Origin: Streptomyces canus
Lineage (GTDB): Bacteria > Actinomycetota > Actinomycetes > Streptomycetales > Streptomycetaceae
NCBI RefSeq assembly: GCF_030815415.1
Contig: NZ_JAUSWW010000001.1
Coordinates: forward strand, 5,394,001 to 5,458,000
Direction of reading: 5' to 3'
DNA length: 64,000 nucleotides
Below, in pieces: positions 16,949 through 26,288 of this stretch. Below the pieces are notes generated by a model. That model ran no database searches. It saw nothing but the letters and a program-made list of their open reading frames with translations, and was not told where the DNA came from. Each line of letters starts with the position of its first letter. Position 1 is the stretch's first letter. A program made the position numbers and the translations under genes.

Positions 16949-17631
16949 GAGCCACCCCTCGACACAGACGGCTGCCGCGCTGGCATAACCACGCGGCATT
17001 CGTAAACCCAGCGTAGTTCGCCGCATCCCATGCGTTAAGAGGCATTGTTCCGGATGGCGGGATTGTGGTCCGTACGCACGTACGGCCCCCTTACGCACCG
17101 TCGCGGCGTGCCCCCGTTGTGTGGCCGTGCGCCCGTGCGTGCGCTCTTCTCCGGCCATCGGGGGAGCGGTTCCATGGATCGTGCGTGGGTCGGCCCGCTG
17201 TACTGGATCCAGTGGGCTGGGGGATTCTGCCACCTCCATCCCCGCGGGTGGCGGAACGGTCCGGGGGGCGAACTCCGTTCCCCGGACTGCGCGTTACCGA
17301 TGCGGTGCGCAGAGCCTGTACGGAGCGTGCGCGAGCCTGTCCCCGCTCCGCCAAGTTGGCTGAAAACAGACCCCGCATCTCCAGGGCAATTACCGCTCCT
17401 ACCATGGAAATTGACGGCGCGAAGGGCGTCTTGGGGGAGCGTATCGGGGGCGCATTCGCGCCGCACTCGCCTTGTCCTGTACGGGCGTTCGCTTCCTCAC
17501 GCGCAGGTGTACGGGGGCGCATTCGACGGAGCCCAAGCGGCTCCACCGCCTCTCCGGTGCGCCTCCTTCATGGCAGCATGGGGAACCGGTTCGTACGGTG
17601 CACTGGTTGTCCACAGTCTGTGGAGGCGTCC
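16949..17631. other. Long divergent intergenic region without a supportable gene
   Basis: 683 bp between the HTH-TPR gene and the asparagine-synthase-like gene. Open frames here lack ribosome binding sites and family features. A 14-bp direct repeat, CGGGGGCGCATTCG, occurs at 17445-17458 and 17512-17525, 67 bp apart, and may be a regulator site. No tRNA or clear terminator is seen. Confidence 0.6.
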
Positions 17632-19731
17632 ATGCGGTGGTTGGTGGGGTGGAGCAGCACCGCAGCGGGGGCAGCCGTGATCGGCTCCGCGGGGGCGACC
17701 GGAGGCGACGGCGAGACCGTGCATCCGGTGGGTTCCCACTTGCTGTGGGGCGACCCTGATCCGCTGTGGGCGGTCGGGGACTGGCGTCCCGACGAGGTGC
17801 GGGTGGTGAAGGCCGACGCGCAGAATCGAATCGCCGTCCTCGGTACCTGCGGGGCGACGGACGAACAACTGCGGGTCGGTCTCTTCGCCGCGCGCGGAGG
17901 CGCCCTGCGGCATCTGACGGCCTGGTCCGGCAGTTACACGGCCGTCGTCCAGGTGGGCCGCCGGATCACCGTCAGCGGCGATCTCGCGGGCGCCCGCCCG
18001 GTGTTCTACACCCCCTGGGCCGGCGGCACCGCCTACGCGACGGCGGCCCTCCCGCTGGCCGACCTCATCGAGGCCAACCTCGACTTCGGACATCTGGCGG
18101 CTCTCCTCGCGGCCCCCGACGTCCCTGCCGCGCTGCACGACTCCACTCCGTACGACGGCGTACGGCGCATTCCGCCGGGGCACGCGCTGATCCTGCGCAA
18201 CGGGGCGCGTGAGATCGCGGGGTACGAGGCGGTCGCCTCCCTGGCGGTGGCGGCACCCTCCGCCGACCCGGACAGCGCGGTGGACGCGGTGCGGGACGCG
18301 CTGGTGGAGGCGGTACGCGCGCGTCTGTCGGCGCCCCGGCACGTGCCCGGCGCCGACATAGACCCGGGCCCGGTCCCGGGAATGGGCCCCGCCGAACGCC
18401 GTGCCGCGCGCGGGATGCCGGTCCCGGGAATCGGGGCGGACCTGTCGGGCGGCCCGGCGTCGGGAACGCTGGCGCTGCTGGCCGCCGGCCTGCCGGGCAT
18501 GCCGGGGACGGTGCTGGGGCACGGCACGGGTGCGGGCGAGCGACTGCTGGCGGTCACCTTCAACGACCTGGTGGTGCGCGGGCGGGAGGCCGAGGTGGAG
18601 CGGGCGGGCTCGCTGGCGGCCAACCCGCGGCTGCACCACGTGGTGGTGGCCGGTGGCGAGGAGACACTGCCGTACGCCGACCTGGACGGCCCCCTGACGG
18701 ACGAGCCGGGCCCCTCCCTGGTGACGGCGGCCCGCCACCGCGCACGCCTGGCGTCGGGCAGCGCGGACCACTTCACGGGATACGGCGCCCGCCAGGTCCT
18801 GGACGCACACCCGGCCCGCCTGGCCGACCTCCTGATGGACCGCAAGCGACGCCATCTGGTCCGCCCGGTGGCGGCGCTGGCGAAGGCGGACGGCTCGGTG
18901 ATGGTCCCCGCGCGCGTGTACGGAGCGGCACGCCGCCTCGCCCGTACGCCGTACCGGACGGGCCTGGAGGTCCTCGCCGACCGGCTGATGGACCGCCGCT
19001 TCGACGAGCCGGGGGGCGCCGTGGGGGCGTCACTGGCCGCCCTGTCCTGGGCCAGACCCGGCCCCGCGGCGCGCTGGCTGACGGGGGAGGCGCTGGCTGA
19101 AGTATCGGTTCGCCTGCAAGGTGCGACGAGCCGCTCCGGGGTCGGCCCGGGCCAGCGCCCCGGCGACTACCGCGCGCGTGCGGCTCTGGCGAGGACCGCC
19201 GCCGACGTGCGCATCCTGGAGCAGGCCGCCGAGATCCGCTTCCAACGCCTGCACGCCCCGTTCCTCGACAACCAGGTCGTCCGAGCCTGCCGAGCCCTCC
19301 CGGAGGCGTTGCGGGTCCAACCGGGCGCACGGGCCGCGATCTTGCGCACGGTCCTCCAGGGCGCGGGCATCACCGACCTCCCGCCCGGCTGGGGCGCACC
19401 GTCCCACGCCTCGGCGGCGGTGGCGGCCCGCACCGGCCTTCGCGTGGCGGCGGACTCCCTGATGTCCCTGTTCGGCACACCCCTGCTCGCCGAGGCGGGC
19501 CTGGTGGAGGCAAGGGTCGTCCGCAAGGCGCTCCGCGCGGCAGCGGAGGGCGAACCCCTCCCCCTCGACGGCCTCGCCGACCTGGTCTCCCTGGAACTCT
19601 GGCTCCGCCGCCTACTGGCCCGCCGCGGAACCTGCTGGACAGGAACCCCGGCACGCGCCCGCGCGGTACCGGCGGGGATCACACCCCAGAGGGGGGCGTT
19701 GGGGGCGGGGGCGACGGCGAGGAGGGGCTAG
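17632..19731 (+). CDS. Asparagine-synthase-like protein lacking key catalytic residues
   Basis: 699 residues from the ATG at 17632, with GGAGG 5 nt upstream. The N-terminal half resembles a class II glutamine amidotransferase fold (AVLGTCGATDEQLRVGLF, SGSYTAVVQVG, SGDLAGARPVFYTPW). It starts MRWLVGW, so the catalytic Cys2 is absent. The C-terminal half is an asparagine-synthase-like ATP-pyrophosphatase, but the PPi loop SGGxDS reads SGGPAS (282-287), with the Asp lost. The C-terminal helices (QAAEIRFQRLHAPFLDNQVV) are typical of the superfamily, which includes lasso-peptide cyclases. No lasso precursor or protease is adjacent. It probably no longer makes asparagine; a regulatory or altered ligase role is possible. 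Confidence 0.82.
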   Translation: MRWLVGWSSTAAGAAVIGSAGATGGDGETVHPVGSHLLWGDPDPLWAVGDWRPDEVRVVKADAQNRIAVLGTCGATDEQLRVGLFAARGGALRHLTAWSGSYTAVVQVGRRITVSGDLAGARPVFYTPWAGGTAYATAALPLADLIEANLDFGHLAALLAAPDVPAALHDSTPYDGVRRIPPGHALILRNGAREIAGYEAVASLAVAAPSADPDSAVDAVRDALVEAVRARLSAPRHVPGADIDPGPVPGMGPAERRAARGMPVPGIGADLSGGPASGTLALLAAGLPGMPGTVLGHGTGAGERLLAVTFNDLVVRGREAEVERAGSLAANPRLHHVVVAGGEETLPYADLDGPLTDEPGPSLVTAARHRARLASGSADHFTGYGARQVLDAHPARLADLLMDRKRRHLVRPVAALAKADGSVMVPARVYGAARRLARTPYRTGLEVLADRLMDRRFDEPGGAVGASLAALSWARPGPAARWLTGEALAEVSVRLQGATSRSGVGPGQRPGDYRARAALARTAADVRILEQAAEIRFQRLHAPFLDNQVVRACRALPEALRVQPGARAAILRTVLQGAGITDLPPGWGAPSHASAAVAARTGLRVAADSLMSLFGTPLLAEAGLVEARVVRKALRAAAEGEPLPLDGLADLVSLELWLRRLLARRGTCWTGTPARARAVPAGITPQRGALGAGATARRG

Positions 19732-19764
19732 GGGCTACGCCTCCCGACGCCGGTCCGTTTCACT

Positions 19765-19888
19765 CAGCCCGTCTGGGGGTGCCCCCTCTGGGGGAGTTTG
19801 AGGACGAGGCCCCTTCAGGGCCGAAGCGGGGGTCTGGGGGCGCAGCCCCCAGGGACGGGCCGGGTAGGGGCGGCGGGGGCGAGAAAAG
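19765..19888 (+). repeat. Streptomyces intergenic repeat, copy 2
   Basis: Same family as 13845-14005. It carries CTGGGGGAGTTTGAGGACG, GAAGCGGGGGTCTGGGGGCG and CGGGTAGGGGCGGCGGGGG. Internal complementary segments (CTGGGGGCGCAGCCCCCAG) can form a stem that may end transcription of the preceding gene. Confidence 0.82.
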
Positions 19889-19978
19889 CCCGGCGCGCAC
19901 CCCCACCACCCCGCACCCACCCACGCCCAGGTCCCGAAAACCTGTGCCCCCCACAGCCGCCCCGGCGACAATGACCCG

Positions 19979-22900
19979 GTGCGGTACAGAATCCTGGGCG
20001 TCACCCAGGCCGAGGACGACCACGGCACCGTCGTAACCCTCGGCGGCCCCCGCCTACGCGCCCTGCTCACCGCCCTCGCCCTCCGCCCAGGAACCGCCAC
20101 CACCCCCGACACCCTGATCGCCGACATCTGGGCCGACACCCCGCCCCAGGACGCCCCGGCCGCCCTCCACGCCCTCGTAGGCCGCCTCCGCCGCACCCTC
20201 GGCAAGGACACGATCACCTCCGCCCCCGGCGGCTACCGCCTCACCGCGACCCACGACGACGTAGACCTCTTCGTCTTCGAACGGCTCACCCGCCAGGGCA
20301 CCGCGGCCCTCCACCGGGACGACCCCCGAGCCGCCGCCCACGCCCTGGACGAGGCCCTCACCCTGTGGCGCGGCCCCGCCCTCGCCGACCTCCCCGACCG
20401 CACCCCCGCGACCCGCCCGGAGACCCGCCGCCTGGAAGCGCTGCGCGCCCGAGCCGACGCGGCCCTGAGACTCGGCCGAGCCCAGGACGCCGTACCGGAA
20501 CTGACGGAACTGACCACCGCGCACCCGTACGACGAGCCGCTGCACGCCCTCCTCATCCGCGCCCTGCGCGACACCGGCCGCAACGCCGACGCACTCGCCG
20601 CGTACGAGTCGGCCCGCCGCACCCTGTCCGAGGGCCTCGGCGCCGACCCGGGCCCGGAACTCCGCTCCCTGCACGCCGAACTGCTCAACCCGGCACCCGC
20701 GCTCCCTCCGACACCGGCCCACCCGGGTCCCGTGAGCCCTCACACCCCGGCGCCCGCCACCCGGCGCGGCAACCTCCGTCCGCGCCTTACCTCTTTCGTG
20801 GGCCGGGAACCCGAACTCGACGCCATCCGTTCCGGATTGCACAGGGCCCGCCTCGTCACCCTCACCGGACCGGGCGGCTCCGGAAAGACCCGTCTCGCCG
20901 AGGAGGCCGCCGCCGGGCGACCCGAGGCGTGGCTCGTCGAGCTGGCGCCGCTCGACCGGCCGGAGGCGGTGCCAGGGGCGGTGGTCAGCGCGCTCGGTCT
21001 GCGGGAGACCAAGCTGATCACCACCGAGCTGACGGACCGGCAGGACGACCCGCTCGCCCTGCTCGTCGAGTACTGCGCCCCGCGCAGCCAACTCCTGATC
21101 CTTGACAACTGCGAACATGTCATCGAAGCGGCGGCCCACCTCGCCGAGACCCTGCTGACCCGCTGCCCCGGGCTCACGATCCTCGCCACCAGCCGTGAAC
21201 CCCTGGGCGTCCCCGGCGAGTCCGTGCGCCCGGTCGAGCCCCTCCTCCCCGCCCAGGCGCACCGCCTCTTCACCGAGCGCGCGACGGCGGTCCGCCCCGA
21301 CGCGGACGTCGTCCTCCGCGACACCGAGGCCGTCACCGAGATCTGCCGCCGCCTCGACGGGCTGCCGCTCGCCATCGAACTGGCCGCGGCAAGGCTGCGG
21401 CTGCTCACCCCCCGCCAGATCGCCGACCGCCTCGACGACCGCTTCCGCCTCCTCACCTCGGGAAGCCGCACGGTCCTGCCCCGCCAGCAGACCCTGCGCG
21501 CGGTCGTCGACTGGTCCTGGGACCTGCTCGACGAGCGGGAGCGGACGGTGCTGCGCGAGGCGTCCGTGTTCGCGGGCGGCTGGGACCTCGCCGCCGCGGA
21601 GGCCGTGTGCACCGGCCCCGCCGCCGAGCTGATCGGGGCGCTCGTCGACAAGTCCCTGATCGTCGCCGCCCCGTGCGAGCGGACCGGCGACGCCATGCGC
21701 TACCGCATGCTGGAGACGATCCACGAGTACGCGGTCGAACGCGCGGCCGAGGCTCCCCACACGCGCGCCGACGCCCTGCGCAGGCACCGAGCGTGGGTGC
21801 GCGCCCTCGTCGAGGAGGCCGAGCCCGAGCTGCGTTCCGCCGGCCAGCTCCCGTGGATCTCCCGCCTGGAGACGGAGCTGGACAACATCCGCGCGGCCCT
21901 CCACCGCGCGGTCGAGGCCGGCGACGAGGCCGAGGCCGGTGCCCTGGCCGTCGCGATGACCTGGTTCTGGTGGCTGCGGAACTACCGCAGGGAGGGCGCG
22001 GACTGGACCGGCCAGGTGCTGCGGCTGGGCGCGGCCCGCGACGCAGCCGGGGGCACGCTCCCGGCGGAGCAGGACGCGGCGTGCTCCCTGGTGACGTCCC
22101 TGGACCCCGTCGACACCTTTCTGGCCCACCCGGACAGCGAGAGGCACCACCCGCTGCACACCCTGCGGATGGACCTCCGGATGCTGCATCTCTTCCTCAT
22201 GGCCGAGGTCGACCCGCCCCTGGACGGGCTGGACGAGCGGATGCACGGGTACGTGGCACGGATCCGGGACCACTTCGGGAGCGGCGGCCCCCAGGCGGCC
22301 CGCCTCCCCGGCCTCGCCTGGCCGGTGACGGTCTTCCTCCCTCCCGCCCCGAGAGAGGACGCCCGGACCGTCCTGGACAGGGCGGTCGCCAACTGCCGTG
22401 CCCACGGCGGCGACTGGGAGACCGGCGTCGTCCTGATGTTCCGCGCGCACATGGTCGTCGACTCCCCGGGCGGCATGCCCGGCATCGACGGCGACCTGGC
22501 GGAGCTGCGGGTGCTGAGCCGGCGGGTCGGCGACCGCTGGCTGCGGGCCCAGGTGTGCAGCGCCGCGGGTGAGGCGGCCATGGCGCGGGGCCGCTTCGAG
22601 GAGGCCAAGGGGGAGTACGAGGAGGCCCTGCGGCTCGCCCACGAGGTGGGGGCCCACACCGAAACGCCGTTCCTCCTCGCCCGGCTCGCCGAGATCGCCT
22701 ACCGCGCGGGCGACCGTACGACGGCACTGGCCACCCTGGACGAGGCGAGCGCCGCCGCCGAACGGTACGCCGTGGCGGACTCCCGGGCGTTCGTGCTGCT
22801 CCAGCTGGCCCTGATGGCGCTGGACGACAAGGACATCGACCATGCTCGCGACCTGTACGAAGAGGCGCGCGACGCCGTCGGGCGGGCGACGCCGCCACCG

Positions 22901-23314
22901 CAGTTCAGGGTCATGCTGCTGTCGGTCGACGCCATGGTGTCGGCGGCCGTGTCCGGCCCCGGGACCGCTCTGCCCAAACTGGCCCAAGCGCTCCGGACGG
23001 CGGTCGAGACGCGCTGCTCCGACGCGATGAAGGCGGCGCTCGCCGACGGCACGGCGGACCTGATGTCCCGCCTCGGCGACCATTCACGCGCCGCCCGGCT
23101 GCTCGCCGCTGCCGCCCGCTGGCGCGACGGTCTCCCGCGCCCCATGCCGGAGGGCGTGGCCGCGGAACGGGCCGAGGCCGAGGCCCGCGCGGCCCTCGGT
23201 GACGAACGCTACACGGCGGAGTGCGCCAAGGGCTCGGCGCTCACCCCGAACGACGTGCTCGGCGAAGTCGACGAGGCCCTGCGCACACACTCCGCGGACA
23301 CGGCGGCGTCATGA
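19979..23314 (+). CDS. Large SARP-family regulator (DNA-binding + BTAD + NB-ARC-like ATPase + TPR)
   Basis: 1111 residues from GTG. Residues 1-95 are an OmpR-like winged helix (LGGPRLRALLTALALRPG, TSAPGGYRL). Residues 96-240 are the bacterial transcriptional activation domain (DLFVFERL, AYESARRTLSEGLGADPGPEL). An NB-ARC/STAND ATPase follows, with Walker A GPGGSGKT (297-304), Walker B SQLLILDNCEHV and GLPLAIELAAARLRLL. The C-terminal 400 residues are TPR-like helices. This is the AfsR-type large SARP layout. Such proteins activate secondary-metabolite or developmental genes by binding direct repeats and recruiting sigma. No biosynthetic cluster is adjacent, so it is likely a global rather than pathway-specific regulator. 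Confidence 0.92.
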   Translation: MRYRILGVTQAEDDHGTVVTLGGPRLRALLTALALRPGTATTPDTLIADIWADTPPQDAPAALHALVGRLRRTLGKDTITSAPGGYRLTATHDDVDLFVFERLTRQGTAALHRDDPRAAAHALDEALTLWRGPALADLPDRTPATRPETRRLEALRARADAALRLGRAQDAVPELTELTTAHPYDEPLHALLIRALRDTGRNADALAAYESARRTLSEGLGADPGPELRSLHAELLNPAPALPPTPAHPGPVSPHTPAPATRRGNLRPRLTSFVGREPELDAIRSGLHRARLVTLTGPGGSGKTRLAEEAAAGRPEAWLVELAPLDRPEAVPGAVVSALGLRETKLITTELTDRQDDPLALLVEYCAPRSQLLILDNCEHVIEAAAHLAETLLTRCPGLTILATSREPLGVPGESVRPVEPLLPAQAHRLFTERATAVRPDADVVLRDTEAVTEICRRLDGLPLAIELAAARLRLLTPRQIADRLDDRFRLLTSGSRTVLPRQQTLRAVVDWSWDLLDERERTVLREASVFAGGWDLAAAEAVCTGPAAELIGALVDKSLIVAAPCERTGDAMRYRMLETIHEYAVERAAEAPHTRADALRRHRAWVRALVEEAEPELRSAGQLPWISRLETELDNIRAALHRAVEAGDEAEAGALAVAMTWFWWLRNYRREGADWTGQVLRLGAARDAAGGTLPAEQDAACSLVTSLDPVDTFLAHPDSERHHPLHTLRMDLRMLHLFLMAEVDPPLDGLDERMHGYVARIRDHFGSGGPQAARLPGLAWPVTVFLPPAPREDARTVLDRAVANCRAHGGDWETGVVLMFRAHMVVDSPGGMPGIDGDLAELRVLSRRVGDRWLRAQVCSAAGEAAMARGRFEEAKGEYEEALRLAHEVGAHTETPFLLARLAEIAYRAGDRTTALATLDEASAAAERYAVADSRAFVLLQLALMALDDKDIDHARDLYEEARDAVGRATPPPQFRVMLLSVDAMVSAAVSGPGTALPKLAQALRTAVETRCSDAMKAALADGTADLMSRLGDHSRAARLLAAAARWRDGLPRPMPEGVAAERAEAEARAALGDERYTAECAKGSALTPNDVLGEVDEALRTHSADTAAS

Positions 23315-23359
23315 GGCGAAGCCCCGAGCATCCGCCCGGCACCAGGAGCCCGCCCGGCG

Positions 23360-25246
23360 CTACGCACACCTGAACTTCGACTCCGCCCAGTCCGCGAGCG
23401 CCAGGTCGTCGAAGGAGCTGTGCGGCTCCACCACCACCAGCCGAACGGTCTCGCGTCCGGCGAGGTTCACATGGACCGGCACCGCCGCGTCCCCGCCCTC
23501 GACCAGCCCGGACTTCCACAGCTGGACCCCGTCCGCGTGGACGGAGTGGCAGACCTTGCCGAGCCCCAGCGCCATGTCGTCCACGCCGACCGTCGCGTCG
23601 TAGGAGGTGCACTCCCGGTTGAGGTCGATGGTGACGGAGGTCCGGCCGTGCACGGTGACGCCGTGCTCGTACTGCGTGCCGCCGACCGAGACACCCCACC
23701 GCTGCCACACCCAGCTGCTCTCGGAGATCCGCATCCCGGGCTCGCTGCCGTCGCCGTTGATGTCGTACGCCGGCTCGCTCCACTGGTAGACGGCTGGCGC
23801 GGGCGGAGGAGGCGGCGGCGGTGTGGGGGTAGGGGTGGGCTTGGGGGTCGGCTTCGGCGTCGGGGTGGGCTTCGGCGTCGGGGTGGGCTTCGGCGTCGGC
23901 TCGAGCGCGATGACCGGCGGCGCGGGCCCGGGCTCCTTCTTCGGCGGCTCGGGGATGTTCTCTGCGGGCTTGACCACCGGTGCGGTCGCGGGGGGCTGGG
24001 CCACGGGTTTGTCGTCGGCCGGCGTGTCGTTGCCGGACAGGGCGAGCGCCACCACGACACCCGCCGCGACCAGCGCACCGGCCGCGATACCGACCTTCAC
24101 CGGCATGCCCACGCCCTCCGAGGCCGCCGCACCGCCCCCCGCGCCCGCGCCGCCCGACGAGCCGCCGCCCGACGAGCCGCCGCTCGCCACCGCCGCGCCC
24201 GCGACACCCGCCGCGCCCGCTCCCGTGCCACCGGTGATGAGCGCGGCGACCTTGGCGTACCCGGCGGCACCGAACCAGCCGATGACCGCGACCGGCACGA
24301 CGGCGGGGATGCTGCTCGCGACCTCGGCGATCTGGCTGGCCGCGAGGCGGCACTCGGCGCACTCCTCCAGGTGTTTGCGCAACCCGCGTTCGGCACGGGT
24401 GCGCAGCCGGCCGCGGGCGTAGGTGCCGAGCTGGTCGGCGTAGCGGGCGCACTCCTCGTCGTCGGCGAGGGCGGCACTGACGTGGGCCTGGAGATAGGCC
24501 TGCTTGAGGCCCTCGCGGGCGCGGCTGGCGAGCACGCGCGTGCCGTTGGCGTCGAGCCCGAAGAGGGTGGCGACATCGCTCGGCGACTCGTCCTCGACCT
24601 CGGTGTGCCACAGCACGGCCTGCCAGCGCTCGGGCAGCGACCGGAAGGCCTGCATGGCCATGGACTGCTCGGCCACGTGCATGGCGCGCACATCGGCGCC
24701 CAGGTCCAGAGTGTCGTCGTGGGAGACGTCGGTCACGCGCGCGGACTGCGCGGCGAACACCGCGAAGTCGTCGACCAGTTGCTCCCGTTTGGCTGACTTC
24801 GTCCAGTTCGCGGCGACGCGCCGGACCGTCGTCAGGAGATACGCGCGTACGGCGTGCTCGGGGCCGGAGCCGCCGCGCACCGCCTGGAGCATACGGGCGA
24901 AGACCTCGGCGGTGAGGTCGTCCGCGGTGTGGGCGTCGCGACAGCAGGTGCGGGCGTACCCGCGGACCGCGTCCGCATGGCGTCGGTACAGCTCCTCGTA
25001 AGCGGTGTCGTCGCCCGCGCGCATCCGGCCGATCAGGTCGGCGTCACCGGGCGACAGCTCGATCGGCGGCGGCAGGACGCTGTCCTCACGGCGGTCGCGC
25101 TGGGTCGGGACGCGGCCCTCCATCGGGTTACCGCCGACCGGCGGGCGGCCCGCCCGGCCCCCCTGGCTCGGCACCTGGGGCGATGCCAGGCCACCGGCCT
25201 CCGCGTCCCCCTCGCCCTGTGACTCGTCCCGCCCGTCAACGCCCAT
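23360..25246 (-). CDS. ECF sigma factor fused to zinc anti-sigma, membrane anchor and NPCBM domain
   Basis: 628 residues from the ATG at 25246. Sigma2 is at about 78-150 (YEELYRRHADAVRGYA, HTADDLTAEVFARML). Sigma4 is at about 195-255 (SLPERWQAVLWHTEV, DVATLFGLDANGTRVLASRA). A zinc anti-sigma-like finger HxxxCxxC follows (His292, Cys296, Cys299). There are hydrophobic segments at about 312-335 and 381-404, then a Pro/Thr/Lys repeat linker (405-488, PTPKPTPTPK units) and a C-terminal NPCBM-like carbohydrate-binding domain (489-628; YEHGVTVHGRTSVTIDLN, CTSYDATVGVDD). This is the ECF52-type architecture. The S. coelicolor counterpart, recalled as SCO4117, affects secondary metabolism and morphogenesis. 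An extracytoplasmic sugar-like signal could release or activate the sigma part. Confidence 0.93.
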   Translation of the reverse strand: MGVDGRDESQGEGDAEAGGLASPQVPSQGGRAGRPPVGGNPMEGRVPTQRDRREDSVLPPPIELSPGDADLIGRMRAGDDTAYEELYRRHADAVRGYARTCCRDAHTADDLTAEVFARMLQAVRGGSGPEHAVRAYLLTTVRRVAANWTKSAKREQLVDDFAVFAAQSARVTDVSHDDTLDLGADVRAMHVAEQSMAMQAFRSLPERWQAVLWHTEVEDESPSDVATLFGLDANGTRVLASRAREGLKQAYLQAHVSAALADDEECARYADQLGTYARGRLRTRAERGLRKHLEECAECRLAASQIAEVASSIPAVVPVAVIGWFGAAGYAKVAALITGGTGAGAAGVAGAAVASGGSSGGGSSGGAGAGGGAAASEGVGMPVKVGIAAGALVAAGVVVALALSGNDTPADDKPVAQPPATAPVVKPAENIPEPPKKEPGPAPPVIALEPTPKPTPTPKPTPTPKPTPKPTPTPTPPPPPPPAPAVYQWSEPAYDINGDGSEPGMRISESSWVWQRWGVSVGGTQYEHGVTVHGRTSVTIDLNRECTSYDATVGVDDMALGLGKVCHSVHADGVQLWKSGLVEGGDAAVPVHVNLAGRETVRLVVVEPHSSFDDLALADWAESKFRCA

Positions 25247-25526
25247 CGCGGAAAGCCCCCGCCGCCTGCCCACCAGTCACGAACACCGGGTCAGCGTGCC
25301 ATATTGGCTTTTGGTCAGGACCCGGCTGTGCGGGGCTTCCACTCGTCCGTGGGGTTTTGCCGCACCGCAGTACTAGCAGTCACCCATCCGGGGAAGGCTC
25401 GACTCTCGTGTGATGAGCGAGAGTTGGGGACACGCCGGGAAATCCGGGCATGCGAACGAGGCGCGGGCGGCGCAGCACCCACACCTCGTCGTCACCTGAT
25501 CGAGGCACCGCGTCAAGCGGCCTTTA

Positions 25527-26288
25527 CTACGGCCGCGACCGCAGCCCCTCCAGCAGGATGTCCAGCAGCCGCGCCGAGGCCGCCGCCTGCTGCGCCGCAT
25601 CCGGCAGCGAGGGTGCCGCCGTCGCGATCACCAGCAGCACATCCGACACCGAGACATCGGCCCGCAGCTCACCCGCCGTCCGCGCCCGCTCCACGAGCTG
25701 GCCCACCACGTCGAGCAGCGCCGCCGCCCCGGAGTCGTCCTCGACCCCGTTCCCCGGGTTCTCCGACACCAGCCGCAGCTCGCCCGAGCCCGGCTGCGTC
25801 CGCTGCTGCGGCACCCGCGCCTCGTCGTACCCGGCACCGTCCTCGTGCTCGTCGGCCACCCCGACCCGCAGCACCTGCGGCGGCAGCAGCCGCCCGGCAC
25901 CCGAGGCCACCGACGTCCGCAGGAAGCGCGACAGCGCCGACCACGGCTCGTCCTCCTGACCGAGTGCCGTACGCGCCTGGTCCGTCAGCCGGGAGGTCTC
26001 CTCCTCGGCTATCCGGCGCACCAGGACGTCCTTGCTCGGGAAGCGCCGGTACACCGTGCCGACACCGACCCGCGCGCGTCGCGCCACATCCTCCATCGGC
26101 GCGCCGTACCCCAGCTCGCCGAAGACCTCGCGCGCCGCACGCAGTACGTGCTCCAGATTGCGCTGTGCGTCCACGCGCAGCGGCGTCGAACGCGAACCGT
26201 CGCGTCCGTTCCCCACCGCCGCGCTCATCGCTCCGCCACCTGGTCCGATGGCAGACGCGGAAGACCAATGAGAGTCCTGAACATGCAT
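25527..26288 (-). CDS. atrA: TetR-family regulator, AtrA type
   Basis: 253 residues from the ATG at 26288, with GGGGGA 6 nt upstream. The N-terminal TetR helix-turn-helix is complete (HVLRAAREVFGELGYGAPMEDVARRA, then VGVGTVYRRFPSKDVL). The C-terminal ligand/dimer domain carries an insert rich in Glu/Asp/Gln (about 130-175). The divergent NADH dehydrogenase and adjacent ECF sigma gene reproduce the context of S. coelicolor atrA (SCO4118), a global activator of antibiotic pathway genes and of N-acetylglucosamine utilisation genes. The symbol rests on this remembered synteny. The 280 bp upstream of the sigma gene (25247-25526) hold no gene I can support. Confidence 0.82.
   Translation of the reverse strand: MHVQDSHWSSASAIGPGGGAMSAAVGNGRDGSRSTPLRVDAQRNLEHVLRAAREVFGELGYGAPMEDVARRARVGVGTVYRRFPSKDVLVRRIAEEETSRLTDQARTALGQEDEPWSALSRFLRTSVASGAGRLLPPQVLRVGVADEHEDGAGYDEARVPQQRTQPGSGELRLVSENPGNGVEDDSGAAALLDVVGQLVERARTAGELRADVSVSDVLLVIATAAPSLPDAAQQAAASARLLDILLEGLRSRP

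Noticed and set aside
17632..19731. Lasso-peptide biosynthetic cluster around the asparagine-synthase-like gene
   Set aside because: No precursor peptide, leader-binding protein or transglutaminase-like protease gene is found on either side.
20054..23083. 1009-codon antisense frame opposite the SARP gene
   Set aside because: Long antisense frames are an effect of high GC; the sequence is low-complexity with no domains.
25413..25500. Possible 28-residue ORF starting MSESWGHAGKSG in the sigma/atrA gap
   Set aside because: The nearest purine-rich stretch is 15 nt upstream, there is no known family, and no other support.
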